Shown one piece after another: positions 36,901-51,900 of a stretch of DNA of 64,000 nt. Where the stretch lies: contig OX442323.1 of assembly GCA_949358305.1 (NCBI GenBank), positions 5,084,001 to 5,148,000 of the forward strand. The letters run 5' to 3'. The translations under genes and the position numbers were made by a program. The notes under the pieces were generated by a model that was not told where the DNA came from, did no database searches, and saw only the letters and a list, made by a program, of their open reading frames with translations. The DNA comes from Strigamia acuminata. Lineage: Eukaryota; Arthropoda; Chilopoda; Geophilomorpha; Linotaeniidae. Each line of letters starts with the position of its first letter. The stretch's first letter is position 1.

Positions 36901-39900
36901 AAAATTTAACTTAAGATAACTAAGATAAGTTGTATAGTACTAATTTGATGGTGCTCTACAACTTTGTAATTGGAAATTTTGCTGTATCTTAAACGGTTTA
37001 AAAGTTAGCAAGTGAATGACCTTAAAAATGACCTTCAAGGTCAAATTTGATGACGTCATTGGATTGCTCTCACCCAACTTCCTATAGGATTGCTTCATCA
37101 AAGTTGGCCTAGATGCAATTGCTCAGGAAATATTTGGAGAGAACCAGACTTTTAGGACACCCTGTATAGACTTTTGTGTGTACGCCTGCCTGGCGTTAAA
37201 ACGGGCTCGGTGTCTGGATAAATCCTAGTGTTTAAATGAGGCAGTACGTACGGTAATACATATATCCCTCTGTCCCAAATTATGGTATACATTTCTGGTT
37301 TTATTTTTGTCCCAATTATCGTCTAAATGACTTTTCGAATGCGGCTATACTTTTTTAATCTATTAATTGCATTTTCTTTAATATTTCTTACCTGCTGGCC
37401 AGATAAGGCGTAAGGTGGATAAGTATGAGCAGGTGAGCCGTCGCCAATAGTCGTGCTGTTGTTGTTATTCGAAGGATAGACAGGTCCAATATTGCAATTA
37501 TCTGTTTGAAAAAAAAAGAATACTTTTTATTAAGTTTGCACAAAGTATACCTAATTTATTCCAACTTAAAAATCTAGACACTTTTTTATGGTCATGATCA
37601 TAATACTAAACCTCACCAATGCCCCATAAATCCTCATGAATGATTCATAATCCCTCTTACACAGTCTGCAAAGAGATTTCGCCACGAAAAATGATAGCCA
37701 AAGTAACTTTTTAAAATACTACCTTCTACCACTTACACATAAATCTGCCTGTCACTTTTCCATTTATTCCTTCCTCACTTAAGAAGAGAAACTTCAGAAT
37801 GCACCTTAATATTTCCCTCAAACATCCGCCCACTAAACACTGCCACATTTCAAGTATTGACCACCATGCTGGACAATGAACCCCCATTACACAAAACAAC
37901 CAGAAAAAGGAAAAAAAATCCTTTCCTGTCTATGTATACCCTTTTAGTTTGATCTGCACCCAAATCAATGTTTGGTGCTGCTCAGCTGATACTCTTTCAA
38001 ATAAAATTGAGGTTGACTACCACAAAATGTCCTATGCAGTCGAGTGGATACCATTTTCCAAGCCATTGCACACAATAAATGAGTAAAAAAAAAAGTTAAA
38101 ACAAAAGTCAATCCAGATAAACTTAATGAAAAATCTTCCTGCAAAGACAAATCCAAGAAAGACTTCCAAAATGACTTATTTTCTCTTTTTTTTTCTGCCG
38201 TGGGCTGGCGGATATGACAATCTTTATGTCGTTTACTTTTAAAGTTACTGAGCTCATGGAAATACACTCGTATCTTTTTACTCACAGGGTTAGGACCGGA
38301 TTAAACCCTGGGTAGGCCCTTCGAAGCCGAAATCCCACTTCGCAAAGTAACCGATTTCCGAAATGTGACGTCAAATGCGTCTACGTCCGGTGTGGGAAAA
38401 CGGCGAAAACGAGGAAAACGACGAAAACCATTTAGAATTGAACGCACCTAATGTTAGAATGTTATTTTGCAATGGTTTTTCTCATGATCACATGATCATG
38501 TCACCTGACCTCATTTTCCAAAAGTCTATTGATTCATTTCATTCTATCTTCTGGAAACAATTTAAGAAAACTTGATTGTAATTTTCTTTCAATATCAAAT
38601 CAATATTATTTTGATCCGTTGTCGCGGTGATAGACCCGGAGCTGGCGTTTTGTAGATTGATTACTCCTGATGAAAAGAGTTTCTTGGTATAAACTATCCA
38701 TTGGCTAGTTCCTTGTGGAATGGAATCGAACAGCTCTCTTGTTTGCTAGAAAACTAATCCTCCTAAATCTGAGCTGTCCAGACAACTTTTACGTGGCAAG
38801 GGTTACTTTAATTTTCTCAAAGTCCACAATGCACTTATTTATGGAATGCGACTTAAAATGGATAGAACACAGACTCAATAAATAAAAGTAACTAGCCGAC
38901 ATGGAGGGAACATGTAAGGAGTATTCAGAAACTCTCTTGCACTTCACATTCAAATCGAATTTTTGCATTTTAATTTCACCATCATTGCATCATTTAAATC
39001 GCTCAGTGAGATGGCATGTTCGTACAACCCAACTCCAATCACTTGGCACTGGCAAAGTTTTCATTTCAGGGTAAAATCAGGATAAAAATGCAAAATGCAA
39101 AACAGCACCTCTAATATTTTGAGTATTTGCCTACCAAAATGTTGTGTCTCTTTGAGGCAAACATCCTCCGTTAATATTAGGCCTAACACGGCTAAATAAC
39201 GACTGGAATTTGAAAATCAACTGCAATGGTATGTGCAGTATAAATTTGGCATCAAGATACCGATAGCAAACAAAGTGCGAAGATACTCAAAGTATTAAAA
39301 AAAAGATTTGTCTTACAACCACAAGGTAGATGAAAAACTTCTTGATCGAAAATAATAAATGCATTCAATCCTCAAAAGACGAATTCACTTATCCTTAAAT
39401 CACTTAAAGAAGTGAATTCTCGATTGAACAGAACTAAAAAGATGGCTGCCTACAACATCGGGTAACAATAGCCAATAGCAGATGCTGAAGAGTTGCTTCT
39501 ACAAGTCAAGGAAGTGATTTCAATTTCCTTCAAATTGACTTCCCAGAGATATGATTATAAAACGTCATATCCTGTTTCGAGAAGTCACTTCAGACGAATA
39601 AGTCATCTTTTGAGGATTGAATGCATCTAGTGCGAACGGTCTGGCTCAGCTTAAGTTTTTGAGCCAGACCGTTCGCACTAGCACTGTTTTTGAGGCTATT
39701 CCAAACACTACTTAGCAATAAATCCAGGAAAAGTTAATGCAAAAAAATGGCAGACAAACAAGTCGCAATGTTGTTGTCCACACATTTTCAAAAGCAGTGC
39801 ATTGTGGGGAGGTAATTAATTTTAAATCAGACTACCGTATAACCTTGCGTAGAGTGCGACCCTGCGTATAATGCGATCCCCCCATTTTAAGGCGCCATTT

Positions 39901-42900
39901 TTTACAAAAATGGTGTATGCGCGTATAATGCGAGTTAACATTTGTGTACCACAACAATGCAAAATGTGGTTAGAAAAATTTATTTATTTAAAAGAAAACG
40001 TCAAAACTGATACGCTAGCTTAGGATAAGCTAGCTGTGTTTGCACTACATTTATACAACTAGTTTTAAAGAGTTAAGCGAACGCGGTATAAGGTTCCAGT
40101 CCGAAACTCTCCGCGGATAATAAGCGTACCTTTATTTCCGAGATCTGTCCTATGCCCAGTCCACACAGAGTACACTGTATGTAAAATAGTTTCAGCCTGG
40201 CCTCAACACGGTTTAAAATCTGTGCTTTGTGCATTTATGGAGTTTATTCCCACATTTGAGACTAACCCGGGTCCAATCAGAGAACATAAACAACTAGTTT
40301 CATTCGTGTAATAAAAATGGTTTATGAAGTGTTAAACATTTCATCGTCAGCTTCGCCTTATTTTGTCGAAAGGTGGCATGTGCATGTCCTCGTAAATCTG
40401 TCTAAGCAAGTGTGAAGAAAAAAGAAAGATGAAGCATAGAGGAGGAAACATGCACACTTTGACTCAAGGCGAGTTGTTGAGTTCCGCCTCCTCCGTTGAG
40501 AAAAGAGGAAACTTGGTATTCGTGTCTGCCAAACATCCTCTTGGAAAAAGCTTCTCTCCATTCCTCCACCTTTTTTCTTTCTGCCAGTGCCAGCCGAACC
40601 CCTTTGGGCACCTAGCACGAGTGAGTAGTTTATTGCGAGATACGATCGCACAAACATCTTGAATTAATAAAATCTCGTTAAACAAATGCTTGGCCTACAT
40701 GAATTAAAAAGGGATCATAATTACAAACACAGCTACTTTGCTGAGAGGAAAAAAGAGAGGCAAAATTAATATGAATGTTCTCATTTGCAATTAGTTTTCC
40801 TTTTATTTCTCCTGAGATTTATAGCAATGCACGATGTGCCAGCTTGATTGACTCGTTCATATTTAATAACTGCTTTCATTTATATCTTAATTTCCATTTT
40901 ACCAAAAAATAAATAAATAAACAAACAAACAAATAAATAAATAAATAAATAAATTATAAACATTCGTTGCAATTGTCTTTATTTTATAGACATTACTAGA
41001 CCCGGAAAAATGGCAATATATGCATTTATTTTCTGATTTTCGGAAAATATGCAATTTAAGCCAATTTCAGCTATATATGCAATATACATATGAAGCATGC
41101 ATTTATGCATTTATCCGGGGTCTAGACATTACTATACTATTAAGTCGATACCGATCCCGTATTGGTTTATATAAAAGCGATACTAAATGCAATCTCGCAA
41201 TAACACGTCTGTCGACGCTAACTATCAGGGCTGGAATGGGTACAAATTTAGTACAGGGAAATCTGGGTGGGCCAGAGACGGTCCCCAGTAGCCCGCTGGG
41301 CCAGTCCAGCACTGCTAACTATATATCTCATTGTAAGGTTTAAATTGCAAGAAAAAGGTCTAGTCAGCATGAAAACAAAATCTTGTAACAAATTTCATAG
41401 GTAAAAACTAATGAAAAAAGTGGAATGTTGTGGAAACCCGTTTTAAGAAGGCGAAATCTCTTTAAAAACAACGAGGATATATAAATAAACAGTAAGAAGA
41501 CAAATTGCAATCAGTTTGCGGGTCTTGCACGGTTTGTTTACCTTTGTTAGTGGGCACAGGTGGAGATGGTGTCGGCGGGAAGCTGTCATCAGTGCCGGCC
41601 ATGCTTCCGTAAGAGTTTCTATCGACGGTGTTGGAACTACTGTAACCACTGCTGTAGCTGCCGCCGGATTTCCGATTGGCCACGTCTGGGACAGTGGGTG
41701 GGGCCACCTTCTTCACCTGAGCAGGTTTAGTGGAACGCTGCATTCCTCCCACTATTGAAAAAATAAAATTAATACATTTTTAGTTTTGCAATTTATATTC
41801 AGTTTTTATTTTTATTATTTTTTATTTTTGCTTTAATTGTGTGAGCATGCAAAAAGAGAGATATTTTAATTCAAAATGGAGTTTGCCACAATCTGCCAAA
41901 CATCATCAACAAAATCAAACAGAAAATGGAAATTTTTATTTTTTCTTGAAAAAACTAAAGAAAGATAGAAAGAGAAAGAAGAGAGAAGAGAGAGAAAAAG
42001 TGCCAGTAACAGCTGCTTAAAATGACAGGCAATTGAAGAACTTCCATGATTGGAAACGATTTCAACTGCACGTCACATCGCTACAAAGACTAATTAGATT
42101 TTTCTCCTTCACTTCATATTATCTTGAACTAACTTCGATTTGTATGCCATCTAGTGACAAGATGAGCAAACCCTATTCACTCAAACCATTCCAATTATTC
42201 TCCCACGCTCAATCCTAATCAACAATTCATCCAAAAATCAATATCTTAAAGTTCACAATAGTAACTGTACTATTTACGTTGCGGCACAGTAGTAACTGCT
42301 CTACCTTGCGGCATAGAAACAGTAGTAACGGTAGTTGCGTTCACACTAGACGCAACGAAAGAAAACTGACGCAACGCAACGCTGCTTGCATCCAAAAATT
42401 CCTGACGTTGACGCCAATTTCTGCTTCAGTAACTGTTCTACTGTAGTAACTGTGCCGCAACACAGAACTACAGTCGAAACTCTTTATAACGAATCGCGAT
42501 ATAACGAATTATCGATATAACGAATACCTAAAAATGGCCGGTTTGGTTGGCTGCCCATAGAACACCACGTTAAAAAATTTCGATACAACGAAATCTCGTT
42601 ATAATAAATCGATTTTTAGGATCCCTTGCAATTCGTTATAAAGAGTTTCGACTGTAACGGTAGTTGTGTTCACATACTATACTCTGGCCATGCATAACTT
42701 GAGCCTAAATCCAAGCCTCATTACTCACTCTGTGCCACAGTCTCTATACTGTGCTCTGTGCTGCCACCAGGGAAAATAGTTCAGAGTTTAATGCTTGCTT
42801 CTGGTGTTTGGATCTATTTTCTTGTATCACTACACCAGAGAAAAGGCTCGAATTTAGGCTCAAGTTAAGCATGGCCAGAGTATAGACGCAACGAAAGAAA

Positions 42901-45900
42901 ACTGACGCAACGCAACGCTGCTTGCGTCCAAAAATTCCTGACGTTAACGCCAATTTCTGCTTCAGTAACTGTTCTACTGTAGTAACTGTGCCGCAACACA
43001 GAACTACAGTCGAAACTCTTTATAACGAATCGCGATATAACGAATTATCGATATAACGAATACATAAAAATTGTCTACATAAAATAAACCCTAAGAAAAA
43101 CATCCACATTTTTCCCTATTGTTTCACGTAATTGAAAATCCAGTAAAGCAGGTTAGAGCTGTATAAAAGACATTTCCTTGTAAGGAAATGTGTGTCAATT
43201 ACACGATCCCATGATAGAAATAAGTAGTAAATAATCTTCTCTTCATACTATTAATTATGTCACTTATCAGGTCCGCAGATATTCCAGCGCGCTTGTAAAA
43301 AAGGAATATAAAAATAAAGCTCAAAATAAAACTCAAGTGTTGCGGCTCTGTTCAATGTCTCGCGAAGCAAAAAAAAACAGCCAGTAGCCGAAATCTTTTC
43401 AATTTCACAAGGCACTTGCCAAATGGTATCATATCCACGATTTTTACTGCAAAAACAATTGGCCCACAAGTCCATTTTTCCACTTCTTCTCACCAGTCGA
43501 TCTGCTCCACCGCTTCCACGTGGCAACTAACAAATGAATCTTTTTTTCCCATTCTATTCTCCTACATATTTTTTTTATCGTTAAAGAAGCTACAAACGCA
43601 TTGAATGAATCCGACAAAAGATTCTGACAGAGATTAAACAATAAGAGAAAAGCAAATTAGTCATGCTCAAGACTGCACCTGATTCTCCCCCTTTTTTCCT
43701 GCTACCATATTGAAAGAATCTAAATAAAGGAGAAAGAAAAAAAATTGCTTTCTAAAATTACTATTTACAAGCAGAGAGTCAGTCACGGGACATAATTTAC
43801 AAAAAAGTAAAAATCATCAAAAAGTTGGAGCGAAACAGTGCCCGGAGGCTCCGGCATTCGTGCAAATCCTCGTGGACCCTTTGTGGTTAGGAAATCCAGC
43901 AAATTTTTATGCAAAGTTTCTTGCAGATTTGCAAATTCTGCGATTCACTTTGGCCCCCTTCGCTAAATAATTCACTTTCCCTCAATAGACGTTCTTGCAT
44001 TCATTTATGCCTAGCTCACACTTGAACCACTTTTGTAGAAGTTGCGACTTTTAGAAACTTTAATTTGTGGATGTTTTGTAGAATTTAGTGACTTTTTACT
44101 AGGAGTAAATAATGCATTCCGAAAAAAAATTATAGATTGTTTATGTCTGGCAAAATGTCGTCCACTGAAAGGTGCGGGTTTGCATTTCTACTTGTAGATA
44201 ATGATCCATTAAAGATAGAAACTTCTACTTTTGTTTAAAAGAAAGACAGATACCAGTTTAGTAAACCGACATATTTTTTAAATTTGTCTTCGGCGGGGCC
44301 CAATGATGGTAGGGCCCATCTGTCGAACTCCTAAACGTAAAGTTATTTCAAACTAGGTATCGCTTTGAAGTGCTATATTCAAAATTTAACATCACTGGTC
44401 TAATTTTTACATTTTTTGTCTTAAAAACTGATCATCCGACAGGATTAGCAGTTTAGTTAGTCAATATCATAAAGATGTTAGTTCATAGATGGCACTACGT
44501 TAATTTTACTTAAACTCAGACACTGCAGCCACATTTAGTCTGTTTTCAGTCTCAGTGGGCATGCGCATGCCATTTAAACAACAAAACGCATTAAAATGCT
44601 AGTTATACACGAGTTTATGAATGCGCCAAAGCCGCCAAGTGAGAATTGGCCAGAAATTTAATCGCCAGATGCCACAAGTTACCTTAGACAAGATGGCAGT
44701 GACGTGCGATAATCATTGTAATCATAAAAAGGGTTGAAGGATATCAACTCGTTTCACAAAAATGAAATCCGCCATAACTATATACACCAACCAACTTGAC
44801 AACTTTTACTCACCCAAAAAAAAATCAGGAAAAAACTAGATTAAATTTATAAGATAAGATAAAAAAAGAAAATTCTTCTCCCAACAATTAGATTACAATT
44901 TGATACGATATAAAAAAAAATAACAAGGAAAATAAAAATATAAATTATGATGTGTGGAAAGATAAAAGAAAAAAAATGGATCCAACAACACATTATGGAT
45001 AATAACAAACCCCGATGTTTAGATGACATAAGAACCAACCCATCAACATAATAAATATAAATTTTATCTCCCCCACGGAACACCAAAAATAAAAGAAATA
45101 AAAAAAATACCCATATGGTTCAAAAATATTATATTGCAATGTATTTTGAAATGCATCGGGTTTCGCAAGAATATACAGGGTGGCCCAAATAAAACCGGCC
45201 CGACAATACAAGAAGGGTTATTAAGGGTGTCTTAAAAAATGTATGTACTGTTCAATTAAATATAAGGTGCGTTTCATAAATATAAAGCCACCGGCAAAAA
45301 TTGGCTTCCCAGAAAAACGATTAAAACAATCGCAAAACTGTTTGTTGAACGTGAATATTCATCAAATTTTACACCTTTTACTCATTTCAAAACAATTCTG
45401 GACATAAATAACTACTGGTCACAATTGAAAAGCAAATTTTTGCCTTTTGCAATGTCACAAATTTCATCCAAAAAATTTTTTTAAGGATCAATAATTGACA
45501 TAAATGTCATTGTTACAAAAAGTCATTTCCAATTGTTGTAAAAACAATGCATTGAAACATACTGATCGTCCAAAAAATTAAGATTCTGAGTGAAATATTG
45601 CACATCAGGGTCTGCGTAACAATGTCTTATTTATACAATCTGCGCAACTAGCTAAAACTGATGCAACAAAGGATTATGTATACAAAATAGTCGTTATTAA
45701 AAATTTGTAAAAAATATTTTTGAACCGTATGGGTAAAATTATTTGACAATTTTTCTGTGCAAAATAAAAATAAAACGAAGGAGATATATTAATGGTGGTT
45801 TATTCCATTGCTCAGCACTTTACAGAGTGGAAACTGAGGTCACTCCGGAGCGATAAAAGAGAACAATTTTCCTTTTGGCACAAACGATCTCTACTAACCA

Positions 45901-48900
45901 TTGTAACCTAATCAAGTCCATGTCTGCTCGTCCCTCAAGATCTTTCAACCCTTGGCTCAGTGCCTCCTATTATGATGGTCATCTGACAGAACAAATTTGT
46001 CTTAAAACATCATCCTCAATGGGAAAATAACCCCATCAATGCCATTTGATTTCAAATTAACCTTTCATTCAAACCAAATCGTCCAAATACAATTTCCATT
46101 TCAAACTTCATTAAATTCCATCATTTTATCTCCAAAATATCACAATTAAATAATTTTTAATTTTTTTCCAAAAAAAAATCTCTACAAATATGTCAAATCA
46201 GTTGACGAAATTAATGTATTCTCCATTCCCCATTCCCAACAACAAACTAAACTATCATTCAACAAATCTGTCCTTGTAAAACGAGCAAAAAAATTAATTA
46301 CTTCGACACCAGATGGAGGCAGCGCCTTGCCGCATTATGTTGTTCCCTTTCCCGTTCCTTATCCCAAGTGTTTCTGCATGTGTTTCCGCTTTTACAAGCG
46401 CAGAACTTACAGTTACAACCTTTGAAATTTAATTACGCAACCGCACACGCCAGTTGCACGCAAAATTATTAATTCCACGATCAAAATTTGAATAAAGTTG
46501 CAGTTAATTACAATTATATTAAAACACTATAATAAAAAAAGCAAGAAACCTTCTTTATTTACCAAATGGAGCTTCGATTTCCCGCTGATAACCTGTTTAA
46601 ATCCCCCACACATAAATAATAAACGCCATCTTACTTACACCAAAATGGCCGCCCGGATTAAGAAAACCTGCACGCACTTGAGGGCTTAGCTCACAGGTGA
46701 CAATGATGCCCGCCTTGTCAGGGGTCAAGAAAGGAACAAGGTGCCATTTTTTTCTCTTCTACATCAGATTACAACTTTTTCTGGCCAGAGGGTGGGTCAA
46801 ACTTAGCCACCCCCAACTGTTGGCGCCACAATCGGTCGGCCCCATCAGCGACTCTCAAAGTAGAGAGGAGACATCAAGTCTGCGACCCAATGTCTGCTGA
46901 ACTCGACTGACCTCGAAAAATTCGCCATTAAAACCAAGAAAATTAAAAAAAATTAAAAAATTAAAATTAAAAACACAAAACGTTCAATTTTTCAATTTTT
47001 CAACCACCAAAATTGATGAAATTTGGTTTTCCACAGTTTCTGTGTCCAAACACGCCACAAAACGCTCGATCCCGTTCCAAAAACACGTGATCCCGTTCCA
47101 AAAACACGTGTTTTTTATTTTATTTATTTTTGTTTTTTATTTATTTTATTACCTCTTGAAATAGAAGCAACTCCCTCGCAACAGGAGGTCGCTTCAACGC
47201 ACAAAGATTCCTTTTACAGAGCCACAAATGACCTCAAAAATAACCTAAAAAGAAAATCCAAAAAACTCTTCCTTCACCCACGTCCACCAACGCACTAATC
47301 ACATGGCTTCCGTTAATCACATCACCAATTGAAAAAAATAAAAAAACCAAAATAAAAAAAATAAAACAAGCAAAAACGCCACTTTCGTCTTTAAACAGAT
47401 CGATTTAAGAGTTCCTTCTCCTTTCAATGCTCTCCCCCACTCATGTCATCCAACACCTTCGACCTGCAGCTCATCTCCTCCCCCGTTGCCTCGTCGACAA
47501 AAAGCGAACGACGTGGCTTCACCCGGGACAGCGACCAAGCGGGAAAAACACAGCAAAAACGCCAAAAAACCTCCCAAATGCAGCGCAAGGGGGGTTTTGG
47601 CACGTTAAGATTTATTGGTCAGTGGTTAAGAGCTGTCAACTCGGTCCCTGGCTCGCGATAAATGGCCAACATTTGACACTGACAGCCAGCACTGCGAGCA
47701 CTGCGAGGCCGAAGAAAATGACCGAGAATGGCGCTGTATTGCGGCGAAGCGAGACTAAATTCGCTCCTCGGGATATTGTTTCAAGCCGTGGCGGAGTCTG
47801 CTCGTCATGTTCGACGATTCATTACAGCCAGGGCCCGCAAGCATCATCGTGATTGTCAAATGCCACTTGATGTCAGTCGCAGTTTGAGGTCCTTTTATTC
47901 TCTTCGGGGGTTTTATTCTTCTCGAACGAGATGGGACACCTGGGTGGGAAAGGCCATCTCTGAGGGGGATCATTTAATACACAGCTGTGCGTCTCCACAC
48001 CCTGTCGATAAGAAAAGACAGGATTCTTGCCGTGTCCTCGTGTTTGTGCGGATGACCTTAGAAAAATGGCGCCAACTGATTCCCTGTTTGTGTGTCGTGA
48101 TGATAATGAAGAGCATTCAATGGCCAGAGGTCAAGTTTCAGACCTTTTTGGGGTTGGTGGACACATCTGCTCGCCATATTCGATTTTTAGTTGAACAGTC
48201 GAAGCTCCTTATAAGTAAGGCCCGGATCAATGCATAAATGCATAGGAATTATTTTTGTTCAAAAAAAGCGGAAATTGGCTAAAAATGCATATTTTCCGGA
48301 AATCAGAAATAAATGCATAAATCGCCATTTTTCCGAAAATCAGAAATAAATGCATAAATCGCCATTTTTCCGGAAATCAGAAATAAATGCATAAATCGCC
48401 ATTTTTCCGGAAATCAGAAATAAATGCATAAATCGCCATTTTTCCGGAAATCAGAAATAAATGCATAAAACGCCATTTTTCCAAAAATCAGAAATAAATG
48501 CATAAATCGCCATTTTTCCAAAAATCAGAAATAAATGCATAAATCGCCATTTTTCCGGAAATAAACGTCGATTTGTGTCTTTTTTTGACGATACGTTACG
48601 TATCAATTTTTGCCTTTTTTTTAAGACACGTACTTGTGTTTGGAATACTGAGGACTTCGCCAAAAACAAACACCAGGGGAAGTCACTAAATTAGTGTCTG
48701 GAAAAAGTTTTAAGAAATAAACAAATAAAAAAAAAAATAAAAATAGAAAAAAAATGAATTGTAATTACTAATTATAATTCATTTACATCAAGAACACTTT
48801 GAAATGGCATCAAGTTGTTATTTAACACCTGATTTCACTCGAATAAATTTTTTTAATTTGCATAATTTTCTTGTGCATATTTTATGCGCACAAACCTAAA

Positions 48901-51900
48901 AAAAATTGTTATAACAATAATTCGTAAAAACAAAATTTTTTTTTCATGTTGTTTTATGGCCACCCAACCAAACAAGGTATTTTTAAGTATTCATTATAAC
49001 GAAAAATTCGTTATAACGCGATTCGTTATAAAAAGATTCGACTGAATTTTTATTTTTATTTTTTTCTGGTAAAATTTGTTTACACTAAAATGCTTTTAAA
49101 GTTTAGAGAGAAAAAAATCACATTTCTGACGAATGTTTTAAATGTTTCAAGTGTGCAAAAACGGAAGAAATTTCGACTCTTTTAAAGGCTTATTCCGCCA
49201 TTTTTTTTTAGTCGACTTCAATTTTTCTCGCACACTGTAATCAATCATCATTTCATACGATGCGCATCAAGGGCATCGAGCAGCGACAAAAAAAGCCAAT
49301 CGCATAAAAGTGCATCAACTTGAATAAGTTAGATGAAGAAAAAAGAATCAAACTCATTAGAAAAATCGCAAATGGAATGTCGAATAATTACATAACTCTT
49401 TCCACACCTTAAAACGACCTCAATAATTCTTCTCGCTAAACCCCAAACGCAGACGCAATCCAAGATTCCATTCAAACATCCATCAGCAGTCAAAACGAAC
49501 ATTATTACGTTCCCTAAACACATTTCAACTTCAAAACCAATTTCCACCTGTCAGCATGCGCAAAAAACGCCAAATTATAAAATAACCCTACTTCCCAACA
49601 CCTTGATTACATCTCATTACATCTCACTTCATGTTTGGACACAACCGTTACAGGAAAACGGAAGAAAAACCAAAAATGTCAATACGTGAGTTCAAAGTTT
49701 CTGTTTCTGTAAACAGGAGGCAAAAAGTGGCCTAACTATGAATGCGTTTGTTTTTGGGCCTGTTTTATATCAAAAGTCATAAAAATATAGTTAAAAAGCA
49801 TTAAAACCGACCAAAAATGGATAAAAATCGTCAAAAAACATTAAAAACCGATTAAAAATAAGTAAAAATCGTCAAAAACATTAAAAATCGATTGAAAAAC
49901 CGATAAAAATCGTCAAAAAAACATTAAAATCGTCAAAAATCATTAAAAATCGTCAAAAAATTAAAAATCGATTGAAAAACATTAAAAATCGTCAAAAAAC
50001 ATTAAAAATCGTCAAAAATCATTAAAAATCGTCAAAAAACATTATAAAATCGTCAAAAATCATTAAAAATCGTCAAAAAACATTAAAAAATCGTCAAAAA
50101 ACATTAAAAATTGATTGAAAAACCGATAAAAATGGTCAAAAAACATTAAAATCGATCAAAAAACCGATAAAAAAAATCGCTAAAAACAATTTATTTTATT
50201 ATTTTCACATCCAAACAAAAAAAAAATCCAAAATTCGCAAAGGGGAGTATTTATTTTTACCTGTTCATTTCCCGAACAAAAAACTGGGTTTAAAGTCCGG
50301 CCATTATACAAAAGGAAACTCGGTGCAAAAAAAGGACCTTCAAGGACATGAGAAGTATGTAGGTGAACAAAATAGATCTATAAATTATTTCCAATCATGC
50401 AGCAGCATAATGGGCTTTACAAGATAAGGAAAAATCACCCGGACAACAAATCCTATCTAGTTAACATGTACGGGCCACAGAATTGCTATTCAAGCCAGAA
50501 ATAAGAGTCGAGGGAGTAGGAAATTAATTAATTAATCCAGGGGTTGTGTAATTACACCTAAACCCCCGCGTGAGGGATACAATGGAAGTGGGGAACACCA
50601 CGATTATTGTACAATTGAAGGGTCCTGTAAATGTGATCCTCGACTTGGCTTTCACAATCAAACTTATCTCACTGGGTTTCTAATTACGAGCAACGAAATT
50701 GAATAAAAAGGAGGGGAAAAGTGAGAGTTTGCTCGCGAATATTCAATAGTTTGGACGAGTCACCGTCCTTGTGGGGTGTATGTGTGTGTAAATGTGGATT
50801 GTAAACAAGTTCCTCCACCAAAAGCATACATGGGACAGCGCAAATATTTACACTTGATGCATCTTGGAGAACTTTGGTCTGCTTACCGTCTCGAAAATTG
50901 AAAAAAAAAGTGGCTGTGGTGGTGAGTTGGATGTATTAGTGTTTTAATATGGACGTTTCAACACTAAATGCACATGTGGCACACTGTATAAAAAAAAAAA
51001 AGGTTTTTTTTTATGGTTTTGTTTATTTTTTCGATGATTTTGTTCATTTTTTCGATGATTTTGGTGATTTTTTCGATGATTTTGTTCGTTTTTCGATGAT
51101 TTTGTTCATTTTTTCGATGATTTTGTTCATTTTTCGATGATTTTGATGATGTTGTTCATTTTTTCGATGATTTTGTTCATTTTTTCGATGATTTTGTTCA
51201 TTTTTTCGATGATTTTGTTCATTTTTTCGATGATTTTGTTCATTTTTTCGATGATTTTGTTCATTTTTTCGATGATTTTGTTCATTTTTTCGATGATTTT
51301 GATGGTTTTGTTCATTTTTGCGATGATTTCGATGATTTTGTTTATTTTGGATAATTTTTTCATTTTTTTTACAATTTTTAAAATTTTTTTTATAATTTTT
51401 TCTATTTTTTTGGATAATTTTGTTCATTTTGATAATTTAGCCATGATAAAAGTCTAAAAAAAATAGCCATTTTGCTATTAAAACAGCAAAAGAGAATTTT
51501 TTATTGTCCATCCTCAGCTTTATTTTCGTTATAAATGTATTTGTTCTGGCTCAAACTCAATAACACAATCAGGAAAGATCTCATGAGCCACTTTGTTTCC
51601 TTCCAACTGTATAAGTATAAACCATTTCTTTCTTTCTTTCCTTCCCGTGTTTGCCTATCCCTTTAACTAACATCTTCGAGGAAACAAACCCATCTTTCTA
51701 AACAAAACGCATTAAAAAAAATTACAACACAAACAACCTTCAACTTGCCTTCAAAAGGTTAATCATATTCACCACCTTCGTTTCATTTGAGACCTTTTAT
51801 TGCTATTCAAACAGCCACGTTTTAAGTTTCAACCGCTATAAATCACGCATAAAAATCAACTCCCATTGTCTAGAAAAAAACAATACATCACCTATGACGT

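Larger units (their letters stand above)
42327..43070. repeat. Local tandem duplication carrying nested MITEs
   Basis: Copy 1 is 42327-42655 and copy 2 is 42656-43070. Both start AACGGTAGTTG-GTTCACA and share GACGCAACGAAAGAAAACTG and the pogo-like MITE start. Copy 2 carries the 42682-42880 insertion and loses similarity inside the second MITE. Confidence 0.85.

Noticed and set aside
43155-43195. Short palindrome ACATTTCCTTGTAAGGAAAT
   Set aside because: 10-bp arms only; expected now and then by chance in AT-rich DNA.
47427-48237. Overlapping plus-strand frames of 140-170 residues
   Set aside because: No homology, no consistent splice structure, and no codon bias; lies in an intron of Caskin.
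51044-51457. Long frames on both strands (KMNKIIE and FIFSMIL heptads)
   Set aside because: A 21-bp tandem repeat has no stop in most frames; no promoter, splice site or non-repeat coding part.
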